From a virus: a stretch of DNA of 28,384 nt. The DNA lies in IMG/VR virus record IMGVR_UViG_3300020193_000107, positions 1 to 28,384 of that record; one strand, written 5' to 3'. Both the position numbers and the translations under genes were made by a program. How positions within the stretch are numbered: the first letter of the stretch is position 1; each line of letters starts with the position of its first letter. Under the pieces are notes generated by a model, which was not told the origin of the DNA, searched no databases, and saw only the letters and a list, made by a program, of their open reading frames with translations. This document shows positions 21,263-27,892 of this stretch, piece after piece.

Positions 21263-21747
21263 GAGTCGAGTCGCTCCGCTTCGGTCTCCCATGCCGCCGC
21301 TTCCGCGAGGAGCTCCCACGCCGCCTCGTCATCGGGGTGCATGGTCTTAGTGACATGCGCGCGGAGGGCGGCCGCCGCCTGTCGGCCCACGCGGATGTCC
21401 TCGGCATCGCGGAGGGCCGCGCGCCACGGCTCCCAGCGCGCCTCTTGGCGGCGCGCCTCCCGGTACGCGCGGCGGAAGGCCCACTCGAGCTCGGTCAGCG
21501 GCCGCCGCAGCCGCACGGGGACGCGGGGATCGGAAAAGAGGTCACCGACGCGGAGCTTGAGCGCGTGCGTGATGGCCGTCACCCCGCAGCCCGCAAAGCA
21601 GTGGACGAGGATGCGGCCGTCGGCCCCGGCGGACACAGACAGGCTCGCGCTCCGATCCATGTGCGCTGGACAGGGCACGAGCGCGTTGGCGCCGGCGCGA
21701 TGCCGCGTCTGCGCCGGGAACAGCGCGAGGAAGGTCTCCAGCGTCAT
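21259..21747 (-). CDS. CHC2-type zinc-finger protein (primase N-terminal domain-like)
   Basis: A 162-residue protein from ATG 21747. The zinc ribbon is LVPCPAHMDRSASLSVSAGA followed by DGRILVHCFAGCGV: Cys26, His29, Cys50 and Cys54, the pattern of primase CHC2 domains that read template DNA. No TOPRIM or AEP catalytic domain follows; the remainder is helical and Arg/Ala-rich (RRAYREARRQEARWEPWRAA). Either catalysis is provided by another protein, or it serves as a helicase loader. The next gene is the RecA-like helicase, coupled by ATGA. Confidence 0.72.
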   Translation of the reverse strand: MTLETFLALFPAQTRHRAGANALVPCPAHMDRSASLSVSAGADGRILVHCFAGCGVTAITHALKLRVGDLFSDPRVPVRLRRPLTELEWAFRRAYREARRQEARWEPWRAALRDAEDIRVGRQAAAALRAHVTKTMHPDDEAAWELLAEAAAWETEAERLDS

Positions 21748-21755
21748 GCTTGCGA

Positions 21756-21932
21756 TCAGCCGCCCGCCGGGTCAGCGCCGACACCGATCCAGGTCGCGAC
21801 GAGGACGAAGTGCTCAGACGCGCACGTCGGGCACCCCCGCGCCGTGACGTGGAAGAGCGTCTCGTCGTCGAGGCAGAGCGCCGCGCAGTTGAGCGGGAGG
21901 GCGGCGCGCTCGGTCAGGGCGAGGACGTTCAC
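21756..21932 (-). CDS. 58-aa zinc-knuckle protein
   Basis: GTG 21932 overlaps the previous stop (GTGA); TGA is at 21756, 8 bp before the CHC2 ATG. The product VNVLALTERAALPLNCAALC continues through VTARGCPTCASEHFVLVATW. A CPTC pair plus two upstream cysteines may bind zinc. Family unknown, but the tight coupling on both sides supports a gene. Confidence 0.55.
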   Translation of the reverse strand: MNVLALTERAALPLNCAALCLDDETLFHVTARGCPTCASEHFVLVATWIGVGADPAGG

Positions 21933-22306
21933 GCCGTCCTCCCCGCGTGCCGTTCGATCTCGTCGCGCGTGAGCTGCACCGCGAGCTCGTAAGCGAGTGA
22001 GTCCGAGCAGAGCCGTCGCCGCTCCTCTGCCCGCGCCTCGGCGGCGACGGCCACGAGCTGCGCGAGCGCGGCGAACCGCTCAAGCCGCGGTAGCCTGAGC
22101 ACGTGCGCCGCGGCGAACGTGTGGAAATGGCTCGCGCCATCGATGAGCGCCGGGACCAGGCGCGTCTCGATCATTTCCACATCGACATTGGCCTCGCGCA
22201 GCGCGGTCGCGACGGCATCGCTCACGTCGAAGAGCCGGTATTTGGGGAGAATGTGCGCGTCCTCGGCGACATCGGCGAGGATGACAAGGATGCGGCGGTC
22301 GGTCAT
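21929..22306 (-). CDS. Unrecognised 125-aa protein
   Basis: ATG 22306 overlaps the previous stop (ATGA). The N-terminus alternates strand and helix (TDRRILVILADVAEDAHILP, DVSDAVATALREANVDVEMI), resembling a Rossmann-like fold; the rest is helical (LERFAALAQLVAVAAEARAE). I see no catalytic signature. It belongs to the coupled run of small genes leading to the primase/helicase pair. Confidence 0.6.
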   Translation of the reverse strand: MTDRRILVILADVAEDAHILPKYRLFDVSDAVATALREANVDVEMIETRLVPALIDGASHFHTFAAAHVLRLPRLERFAALAQLVAVAAEARAEERRRLCSDSLAYELAVQLTRDEIERHAGRTA

Positions 22307-22803
22307 AGGGAGTTCTCTCTACGCCCGCCGAGCACGGTGCGCACACCGCTCGTGTAGTGACGACGCGCCTCCGCCACTTCTCCCGTGCGTTCGCCGGAAT
22401 AACTTCCGGGGCTGGCAGACCGCTCACCGAGAGGATGCGCGGGTGGCTTCAGGCAATACTCGCCGGGGTCGAAGTATGCACCGCGGTCGAACGCGACGAT
22501 CTCCTTCGCCGTGGACTCAAGCATCTGGTAGCGCGTGGCCCGGCGGTGCTTGATGAGGTAGACCGTCGAGCGGGAGACGATCACGCCATCGAGGCCGCAC
22601 ACACGCTTGCACGCGACGGCCAGGGCGCACTCACCGTGCGCCTTCTTCTTCGCTCGCCCGCAATCCGCAGGCGTCACCTCGATGGTGATGCCCTTCGTCG
22701 CGTCGACCACGCGGTTGACCGTGGGGAAAAACTTGCGGACGATCGCGAGGGCCTTGTCGCTTCTCTTGCCTGCTGTTGGCTTCTTCCGTCCTGTCCGCTT
22801 CAT
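22303..22803 (-). CDS. Unrecognised 166-aa phage protein
   Basis: ATG 22803 lies 9 nt after GAAGGGAG. The basic N-terminus (MKRTGRKKPTAGKRSDKALA) is followed by IVRKFFPTVNRVVDATKGIT, VTPADCGRAKKKAHGECALA and VACKRVCGLDGVIVSRSTVY, later EIVAFDRGAYFDPGEYCLKP. Two or three cysteines line up in the centre but no clear zinc pattern appears. I have the impression of similar proteins in other phages but no function to give. Confidence 0.6.
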   Translation of the reverse strand: MKRTGRKKPTAGKRSDKALAIVRKFFPTVNRVVDATKGITIEVTPADCGRAKKKAHGECALAVACKRVCGLDGVIVSRSTVYLIKHRRATRYQMLESTAKEIVAFDRGAYFDPGEYCLKPPAHPLGERSASPGSYSGERTGEVAEARRHYTSGVRTVLGGRRENSL

Positions 22804-22857
22804 CTTGTACGGCTCCCTTCTTCACTCGCTGTTGAATTCCGAGATCGGGCAGCGCAC

Positions 22858-23247
22858 CTACTGCTCCTCGAGCGGCCGCTCCGGCTCGCGCGGCACGCCG
22901 AAGGCGCGGGGTTCGTCGTCGCCGCGCTGCTCGGCCGCCGCCTGGCAGCGCACGCAGCGCGTGGCGGTCGGGATCGCGACTAGGCGCTCCGGCAGGATCC
23001 TGTCGCGGCACGCCTCGCAGATGCCGTAGGTGCCGTCGTCCAGTCGCTCGAGCGCGGCGCTGAGATCCCGCGCGTCCTGTACCATCCGCTCGCGCGCGTG
23101 GAGCTCGAGCTCGTAGGCCTCGTTGGCGACGGCATGATCGCCGTCGTCACCGACGACGAACCGGGGCACGCCGGGGCCGAGATCGGCGAGTCGGCGAGTG
23201 AGTAGGGCGAGCCGTGCGGTGAGCATCCGGCGCGGGTCCGCGGTCAC
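22858..23247 (-). CDS. DksA/TraR-type C4 zinc-finger protein
   Basis: A 129-residue protein if started at GTG 23247; ATG 23226 is an alternative and neither has a good ribosome-binding site. An N-terminal helical hairpin (YELELHARERMVQDARDLSA, ALERLDDGTYGICEACRDRI) ends in the DksA finger CEACRDRILPERLVAIPTAT followed by RCVRC, a CxxC-x17-CxxC arrangement. The GTYGICEAC word is characteristic. Family members bind the RNA polymerase secondary channel; acidic tip residues of DksA would lie in the 50-70 region, and LDDGTYG is the only part recognisable. It could tune host transcription during infection. Confidence 0.8.
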   Translation of the reverse strand: MTADPRRMLTARLALLTRRLADLGPGVPRFVVGDDGDHAVANEAYELELHARERMVQDARDLSAALERLDDGTYGICEACRDRILPERLVAIPTATRCVRCQAAAEQRGDDEPRAFGVPREPERPLEEQ

Positions 23248-23305
23248 GACACCGCAGCGGCGAATGTCCGCGGGTCACGATGTGCGGCCTCAGCCTCGCT
23301 CGCCT

Positions 23306-23464
23306 TCACCCCCGCGCCGCCTTCGTCTCGGCCACGACGTGCGCACGATGGCGCTTGTCGCCCCGGTGATGACCGCAGACGCGGCAGCGGAACACGGTGA
23401 GGACCGGGCGCTCGGGCTTGCCGGGCTCAGGCCCGCGGTAGCGGCGGCGGCCAAGCGGCCTCAT
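23306..23464 (-). CDS. Small 52-aa zinc-binding-like protein
   Basis: ATG 23464 opens MRPLGRRRYRGPEPGKPERP, then VLTVFRCRVCGHHRGDKRHR and AHVVAETKAARG. A CxxC followed by several histidines suggests a short C2H2-like zinc site. The start is uncertain (ATG 23512 is in frame) and the ribosome-binding site is weak. Family unknown. Confidence 0.45.
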   Translation of the reverse strand: MRPLGRRRYRGPEPGKPERPVLTVFRCRVCGHHRGDKRHRAHVVAETKAARG

Positions 23465-23535
23465 CGGCGAACTATCGGACACGGGATGATTCTGGGAGCC
23501 GACGGCTCGCAACCCTCGGCGGGTGCTCGCCTAAT

Positions 23536-23565
23536 CCGGGAGACTCCTACTTGGTACACTCCCGG
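23536..23565. repeat. Inverted repeat beside the integrase gene (terminator or attP candidate)
   Basis: CCGGGAG (23536-23542) and CTCCCGG (23559-23565) flank a 16-nt AT-richer loop in the 133-bp gap downstream of the integrase. Such gaps often hold the attachment site. No tRNA-like sequence is visible, so attP is only suggested. Confidence 0.3.
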
Positions 23566-23597
23566 GTCACCGTCGAGACCGCGCGCGGAAATCGCCG

Positions 23598-24599
23598 TCA
23601 CGGCGCGGGGTTCTCCGTACCGGACACGGGGAGGGCCGTCCCCGGAAAGCCGGGAGTCCGGGAGTCGGGGACGGAAGTCGCGGCCCCGAGATCGGGCAGC
23701 GTCGCCACCGCGTCCGCGAGGGCCTGATCGACCACCTGCGCGTAGATCTGCGTCGTGTGCAGGCTCGCGTGGCCGAGGAGCTTCTGCACCTTCGTGATGT
23801 CGTTCGTCCTCGTGAGCAGATCGGTGGCCGCGGTATGGCGGAAGCGGTGCGGCGTGCATTTCGGCACCGGCGGATCGCAGGCGGCGCCCCACTTGCGCAC
23901 GCGGTGCTGGATCACCTTCGTCGACCAAGCACCGCCGTCCCCGTTGCTGAAGAGGTAGCAGTCGGGGCGCTTGTCGTCGGCCGCGCGGGTGGCGTCGTAG
24001 GCGACGAGCAGCGCCCAGAGCGTCGGATGGAGCGGCTTGACGCCTTCCTTGTTGCCCTTGCCGAGGGTCCAGATCGCGCCGAGGATCTCGCGATCACCGA
24101 CGCGCTGCGGGCCGAGGATGTCGCCGAGGGTGAGCCGGCAGATCGTCGCATCGCGCAGGGCGAGGTAGTACAGGACGCCGCGGAGGGCGGCGTCGCGGGG
24201 CCCGAGCGGCAACGCGAAGAGGGCGTCGCGCTCGGCGGCACTGAAGGGCCGGGGCAGAGCGCGGGGCGAACGAATCGTGACGACGTCGGTGAAGGGATCG
24301 GCGCGCCAGTAGCCGCGCCGCAGGCCCCAGCTCGCGAACTCGCGCACCGCGCCCTGGTAGGTGGCGAGTGCCTTGCGCGAGAGGCCGCGCTTGTCGAGCT
24401 GCCTGAGCCAGCCCGTCACCATCGCGGCCGTGAAGTCGAGCGAGCGATCGCCCCCTGTCTCGTGGGCGACGTGGTTCTCGAAAGATCGGAGCGCCGTCTT
24501 GTAGGTCTTCAGTGTCTCGGCCGTCGCCTTCGTCCCGCGCCGGGTCGCGAAGGACTTCGCCTCGAGGAACTCGTTACGGTATTTCTCCAGGCTCGCCAT
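23598..24599 (-). CDS. int: Tyrosine-recombinase integrase
   Basis: A 333-residue protein from ATG 24599 behind GAGGATGGCAC. The N-terminal SAM-like core-binding domain spans about 5-110 (TYKTALRSFENHV, YQGAVREFASWGLRRGYW). The catalytic domain has Arg149 (YYLALRDATICRLTLGDI), a basic beta-hairpin (WTLGKGNKEGVKPLHP), His251 and Arg254 in HRFRHTAATDLL, His277 in LLGHASLHTTQIYAQ and nucleophile Tyr286. All expected catalytic residues are present. It integrates the phage at attB. ATG 24674, with AGGAAG upstream, would add 25 Arg-rich residues and is a real alternative. The gene lies inside the early operon, transcribed with ERF, and no excisionase is recognised nearby. Confidence 0.93.
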   Translation of the reverse strand: MASLEKYRNEFLEAKSFATRRGTKATAETLKTYKTALRSFENHVAHETGGDRSLDFTAAMVTGWLRQLDKRGLSRKALATYQGAVREFASWGLRRGYWRADPFTDVVTIRSPRALPRPFSAAERDALFALPLGPRDAALRGVLYYLALRDATICRLTLGDILGPQRVGDREILGAIWTLGKGNKEGVKPLHPTLWALLVAYDATRAADDKRPDCYLFSNGDGGAWSTKVIQHRVRKWGAACDPPVPKCTPHRFRHTAATDLLTRTNDITKVQKLLGHASLHTTQIYAQVVDQALADAVATLPDLGAATSVPDSRTPGFPGTALPVSGTENPAP

Positions 24600-24697
24600 G
24601 TGCCATCCTCGCCGGAGAGATTCCTGCGGCGCGCTCGGCGGTCGCCGATACCGGCCACGGGTGGCGGTTAGCATATGGCAATCTTCCTTTCTGGGGT

Positions 24698-24874
24698 TCA
24701 TGTGAAGAGATCCTGCGTGACGAGGACGTTTTGCGCGCAGGGCGTGAGCAGCACGATCGTCTGGCCCGGCGGCATGAACTGATTCGCGCCCGGCGTGCGA
24801 CGCGAGTAGTGGCGGTCAGCCAACGCGCAGGCGCGCGGGTCAAACTTTTTGACGCGGAGCCAGTCCGGGCTCAC
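24698..24874 (-). pseudogene. Truncated N-terminal remnant of a phage protein (DRHYSRRTPGANQF family)
   Basis: GTG 24874 overlaps the previous stop (GTGA). The 58 residues read VSPDWLRVKKFDPRACALAD, then RHYSRRTPGANQFMPPGQTI and VLLTPCAQNVLVTQDLFT. I recall this start from longer phage proteins of roughly 150 or more residues that continue with an aromatic-rich domain. Here the frame stops early, right before the integrase, so it is probably a decayed remnant, although a functional short form cannot be excluded. Confidence 0.5.
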
Positions 24875-25065
24875 GCCTCGCCGCCCTCCTCGTCCCCGCA
24901 CGACCCGTCGCATGTGTCGAGGCCGCAGTCCGGGCACGGCGCGTCGTCGAGGATCTCATCGACCGAGGTATCGGCCTGGGCGCGCCATTCGCGCGCGAGC
25001 CGTTGCAGCTCCTCCCGGTAGCCCTCGCTGGTGATATGGTCGTGCTCCTGCTCGTAGCGGTTCAT
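24871..25065 (-). CDS. 64-aa acidic protein with C-terminal Cys cluster
   Basis: ATG 25065 overlaps the previous stop (ATGA). The N-terminal helix (YREELQRLAREWRAQADTSV) is followed by DAPCPDCGLDTCDGSCGDEE; four cysteines (CPDC, C, C) can form one zinc site. Unknown family. Confidence 0.6.
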   Translation of the reverse strand: MNRYEQEHDHITSEGYREELQRLAREWRAQADTSVDEILDDAPCPDCGLDTCDGSCGDEEGGEA

Positions 25066-25829
25066 GGGGCCATCCTCTGCGCCGCGATGCGTTCGTGCTG
25101 GGCGCGGACGCCGGGGACATTCATCGCCCCCTTGAGCGCGCGCGCGAGCTGGTTCAGCGCGGGAAGGTTCGGTTCGAGCAGTGTGATCGGCTGCGCGCCC
25201 GTCGCGACGGCCTGGACGAGCGCCATCAGGTCCGTCACCTCCGCCGTCCAAGTGTCGCGGAAGCTGACCCCGCTCGCCGAGGGCGGCGGCGGCGCGGGCG
25301 GGGCAGGCACGAACACGGGCCGCGCCTGCACGACCGGCGTCGCGACGGGCGCGTCGATGAGCCGCTGCGCCGTCTCCGCGTCGCCGCGCTGCTCGGCCGC
25401 TACGGCCTCCGCGAGCCGCTGATCCTCGGCCTCTGTCTTCAGGCGGCGCTCTTCAGCCGCCACGCGCTCGCGCTCTGCCTGCACCGCCCGCTCCCGCTCC
25501 CGCTGCGCCGCCTCCTCTGCCTCGTGGCGGATGCGCGCCTGCTCCACCTCGTAGGCACCCATCGCGCGCGAATACGCCCTGTCGGCCTCGAGAAACGGCG
25601 CCCGCAGCGTCTCGCGCTTCGCCGTCGCCATCTTCCACGCGGCGTGTGCGGTCGCGCAGATCGGGCCCATGACCTCCTCGATCTTCGCGAGCCGACGCTT
25701 GATGTCGACGCGGTCGAGGACCGCAGCCTCGAAGCTGCGCTGGTCGGTGATCGCGATGAGCGGGATCTGCTGCGCGATTGCCGCGGCTTGCGTCTCGAGT
25801 TCATGCGTGACGATCTCGGGCGTGCTCAT
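25062..25829 (-). CDS. Coiled-coil phage protein of the recombination cluster
   Basis: A 255-residue protein from ATG 25829. Residues about 40-140 form a long charged coiled coil (LAKIEEVMGPICATAHAAWK, RHEAEEAAQRERERAVQAER), then a Pro-rich linker and a C-terminal domain (SFRDTWTAEVTDLMALVQAV, LNQLARALKGAMNVPGVRAQ) that resembles proteins I recall near ERF/RecT genes. Its start and stop both overlap neighbours (ATGA). It might assist single-strand annealing or act as a structural adaptor; there is no catalytic motif. Confidence 0.65.
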   Translation of the reverse strand: MSTPEIVTHELETQAAAIAQQIPLIAITDQRSFEAAVLDRVDIKRRLAKIEEVMGPICATAHAAWKMATAKRETLRAPFLEADRAYSRAMGAYEVEQARIRHEAEEAAQRERERAVQAERERVAAEERRLKTEAEDQRLAEAVAAEQRGDAETAQRLIDAPVATPVVQARPVFVPAPPAPPPPSASGVSFRDTWTAEVTDLMALVQAVATGAQPITLLEPNLPALNQLARALKGAMNVPGVRAQHERIAAQRMAP

Positions 25830-26416
25830 AGGAGCGCGAGTCCTTGGTGCTCGTCCTGACGACGCTCGTCCTGGCGCGCGTGGTAGACCGTGACGGCCGC
25901 GAACCACACCGGCTCTGCGGCGGCGACACTAACCTCGTGGAAGCTGTAGGTGCCGTCGCCGCGGAGCTGCACGACGCCGAGCGCGGCGACCGGCGCGTGC
26001 GGATGCTGCTCGTTCCACGCCGCGCGGTACGCCGCGAGCTGCCAGCCAGCGGGACCGAGCTGGCAATGGTCGGTATTTTTCCAGTCGAGGATGACGCGGA
26101 GGCGCTTCTGCTGGAGCCAGCCGACGGTGTCGGGGTGCCCGCGATAGCGCCATGTCGCGCTGACGACCTCGCGCTCGGTTGCCTCGGTCTCGAAGCCGGA
26201 CTCCTTGATGAATCGGCGGTAGGCGTCCACGCGCGGCACGACATCGTCGGCGAGCGACGACTCGTCGAGGTAGCCGTAGACGATGGCCTCGATCGCGGCG
26301 TGAACCTCACTGCCCCGGCGGCGGGCGTTCTCGAGGACGGCCACCGGCACGCCCTCGAAGTCAGGGCCGAGGCCGACGCTGGCGAGGATCTCGGTGACGC
26401 GCGGGAAGGCCCTCAC
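25826..26416 (-). CDS. RecB/Cas4-like PD-(D/E)XK exonuclease
   Basis: A 196-residue protein from GTG 26416, overlapping the ERF stop (GTGA). Signature residues are in order: His39 in RRGSEVHAAIEAI, Asp96 in YRGHPDTVGW, Asp111 and Lys113 in VILDWKNTD, and the QxxxY motif QLAAYRAAW (126-134). This is the PD-(D/E)XK arrangement of RecB-like nucleases. Adjacent to ERF it would supply resected single-stranded DNA for annealing, like the Exo-Beta pairs. It lacks the four cysteines of Cas4 iron-sulfur nucleases. Confidence 0.85.
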   Translation of the reverse strand: MRAFPRVTEILASVGLGPDFEGVPVAVLENARRRGSEVHAAIEAIVYGYLDESSLADDVVPRVDAYRRFIKESGFETEATEREVVSATWRYRGHPDTVGWLQQKRLRVILDWKNTDHCQLGPAGWQLAAYRAAWNEQHPHAPVAALGVVQLRGDGTYSFHEVSVAAAEPVWFAAVTVYHARQDERRQDEHQGLALL

Positions 26417-27264
26417 CTCGCCGGCCCGGCCTTGAGCGCGTCGATGATCGCGTCGTACTGCGCCATCGGGATCTCGCCGATGCTGTTGATCCTCCGCGCC
26501 GTCAGCAGCGTGTGGATCTGCTCGTCCGTCCAGGCCACGGGCTTGAGGCCGCGCGCGATGGCATGAAACCGCTTCTGTTGGTTGTCTGTGATCATGCGCA
26601 CGCCGCCATCCGCACCGCCGCCGTCCTCGACGCGCCCCACGGGCTCGACGCCGTTGCCCTCGTCGCCGCCCGTCTTGCCGTCTTGGTCGTAGTCTTCGGG
26701 TGAGCGGCCGGACACGACGAGGAGCGAGTATTTCTTCGCATATGTGAGCGCGATCCCGACACGTTGCATGCTGTTTGCGCCCACGCCCTCGTTGGCCTGA
26801 TCGACGGGCATCGTGATGACGCCGCTCTCCTCATAGTGGCCGAGGGCGTGCGTGATCCGGCAGATCTGCGCGACGCGCTGCGGCTCCGGCTTCCATTCCT
26901 CCGGCGTCGGCACGCGCCAGCGGAACGACAGGCCGACCGACCCCATCAGCGGGGAGATCACCGTGGTGATCTCATCAAGCGGCGCGAAGCTGTAGCGGTA
27001 GCCAGGCCCGCTGCGCGTGGTGATGCGCGCTTCCTTCGTTTTCAGGATCGGCGGACAGTGGCGCTGGAACTCGGCCATCGCGGCGTCATACGCCTGCTTG
27101 GCCGAAATCTTCTGCACGCGCTCGGCGAGCGCGAGGATGCGCTCCATCGTCTCGACGCCGGCGCCGGTCTCGATCGCCTTCTCGATGAGGGCCTGCGGGT
27201 CGAGGGCCTGCAGGCGTGCGAGTGCGGTCTCTCGCTCGATCACTGCGGGGGTCGTCGTGCTCAT
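26413..27264 (-). CDS. erf: ERF-family single-strand annealing recombinase
   Basis: A 283-residue protein from ATG 27264 behind AAGGAG at 6 nt; an ATG 18 bp earlier is less likely. The ERF domain spans about 45-200: KISAKQAYDAAMAEFQRHCP, then ITTRSGPGYRYSFAPLDEIT, VGLSFRWRVPTPEEWKPEP and SMQRVGIALTYAKKYSLLVV. The word YSFAPLDEI and ALTYAKKYSL are typical. The C-terminal part (IPMAQYDAIIDALK) follows an acidic Gly-rich linker. It anneals complementary single strands to circularise and recombine phage DNA, in partnership with the nuclease encoded next. Confidence 0.92.
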   Translation of the reverse strand: MSTTTPAVIERETALARLQALDPQALIEKAIETGAGVETMERILALAERVQKISAKQAYDAAMAEFQRHCPPILKTKEARITTRSGPGYRYSFAPLDEITTVISPLMGSVGLSFRWRVPTPEEWKPEPQRVAQICRITHALGHYEESGVITMPVDQANEGVGANSMQRVGIALTYAKKYSLLVVSGRSPEDYDQDGKTGGDEGNGVEPVGRVEDGGGADGGVRMITDNQQKRFHAIARGLKPVAWTDEQIHTLLTARRINSIGEIPMAQYDAIIDALKAGPAR

Positions 27265-27301
27265 GGCATCTCCTTGTGGCATCCGCGCCGTGCGGGCGTG
27301 G

Positions 27302-27397
27302 TCATTGCGTGAGGATGACGTGCAGCGCCGCCACGAGCACCGCCACGCTCGCGACGGCGAGGAGGAAGGCGGCGGCGCGGCGGAGTTCGGTGATCAC
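27302..27397 (-). CDS. 31-aa membrane peptide
   Basis: GTG 27397 overlaps the stop of the 15-codon ORF upstream (GTGA). The product VITELRRAAAFLLAVASVAV continues LVAALHVILTQ, a single hydrophobic helix with a basic N-terminus. Coupled translation is likely; function unknown. Confidence 0.4.
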   Translation of the reverse strand: MITELRRAAAFLLAVASVAVLVAALHVILTQ

Positions 27398-27441
27398 GCT
27401 ACCGCCCGCCGCCGGGGCCGCGAAGTCCACGCCGAGGCCAT
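27394..27441 (-). CDS. 15-aa leader-like ORF with a strong ribosome-binding site
   Basis: ATG 27441 is preceded by AGAGGAGGTGGAGACG, one of the best ribosome-binding sites in the window. It encodes MASAWTSRPRRRAVA and its stop overlaps the start of the next ORF. The peptide may serve only to load ribosomes for the downstream membrane peptide. Confidence 0.35.
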   Translation of the reverse strand: MASAWTSRPRRRAVA

Positions 27442-27523
27442 CGTCTCCACCTCCTCTGAGAAGTGATCGTCGGGCGTTACAGGCCGCAGCTCGCCGCGGT
27501 GAAAAAACGCGCACGCCGCGCGA

Positions 27524-27610
27524 TCACGAGTCGCCCCTTGCGCCGAGGAAAATCGCGCAGAGCAGGGAAACGACCGCGATCCAGATCGCAAGGACGACGA
27601 GGGCGGTCAC
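27524..27610 (-). CDS. 28-aa hydrophobic peptide
   Basis: GTG 27610 follows the HTH gene stop by 2 bp and encodes VTALVVLAIWIAVVSLLCAI with a short charged tail FLGARGDS. One membrane helix. A further 16-codon ORF overlaps its stop (GTG 27527 to TAA 27477). The spacing suggests translational coupling with the HTH gene. Confidence 0.4.
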   Translation of the reverse strand: MTALVVLAIWIAVVSLLCAIFLGARGDS

Positions 27611-27612
27611 TT

Positions 27613-27846
27613 TTACGAGCGCGCGAACGCTTGCGGGGCCGTGCTGCCTGTGGCCTTCGCGGCCGCGATCAGCCGCCGCGCGGTGCCGACCACATTCGCC
27701 GATCTCGTGCGGCCCGCGAGGACGTGCGAGATCATCGTGCGGCTCACCGCCGCCTCGTCAGCCAGCCGGTGATGCGTGATGGCGTGGCGCTTGAGTTCAA
27801 CGGCGAGTCGGGCTAGCGTGGCGGGGGTGACGTGACGTGATCTCAT
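27613..27846 (-). CDS. Small HTH regulator, first gene of the early operon (Cro/CI-like)
   Basis: A 77-residue protein from ATG 27846. An XRE-like HTH is visible: VELKRHAITHHRLADEAAVS followed by RTMISHVLAGRTRSANVVGT. A mixed Ala-rich tail follows. It is divergent from another HTH gene across 46 bp, the classic arrangement of a lysogeny switch. The promoter's -10 is only 8 bp from the ATG, so the mRNA would be almost leaderless. It is the first gene of the long minus-strand operon, so Cro-like is my preferred reading. Confidence 0.75.
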   Translation of the reverse strand: MRSRHVTPATLARLAVELKRHAITHHRLADEAAVSRTMISHVLAGRTRSANVVGTARRLIAAAKATGSTAPQAFARS

Positions 27847-27851
27847 GGCAT

Positions 27852-27884
27852 GTCGTTATACGCCTAGCGACTAGCGCGGGTCAA
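27852..27884 (-). promoter_or_regulatory. Early-operon promoter with candidate operator
   Basis: On the minus strand TTGACC (27879-27884) is separated by 18 bp from TATAAC (27855-27860), a good sigma-70 match. The spacer carries two CTAGCG copies in direct repeat (27864-27869, 27871-27876), a likely binding site for one or both flanking HTH proteins. The ATG at 27846 begins 8 bp after the -10. Confidence 0.7.
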
Positions 27885-27892
27885 TAAATAAA

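Noticed and set aside
23464-23597. tRNA gene or tRNA-derived attP beside the integrase
   Set aside because: No T-loop GTTCGA or cloverleaf pairing could be found on either strand; only a 7-bp inverted repeat is visible.
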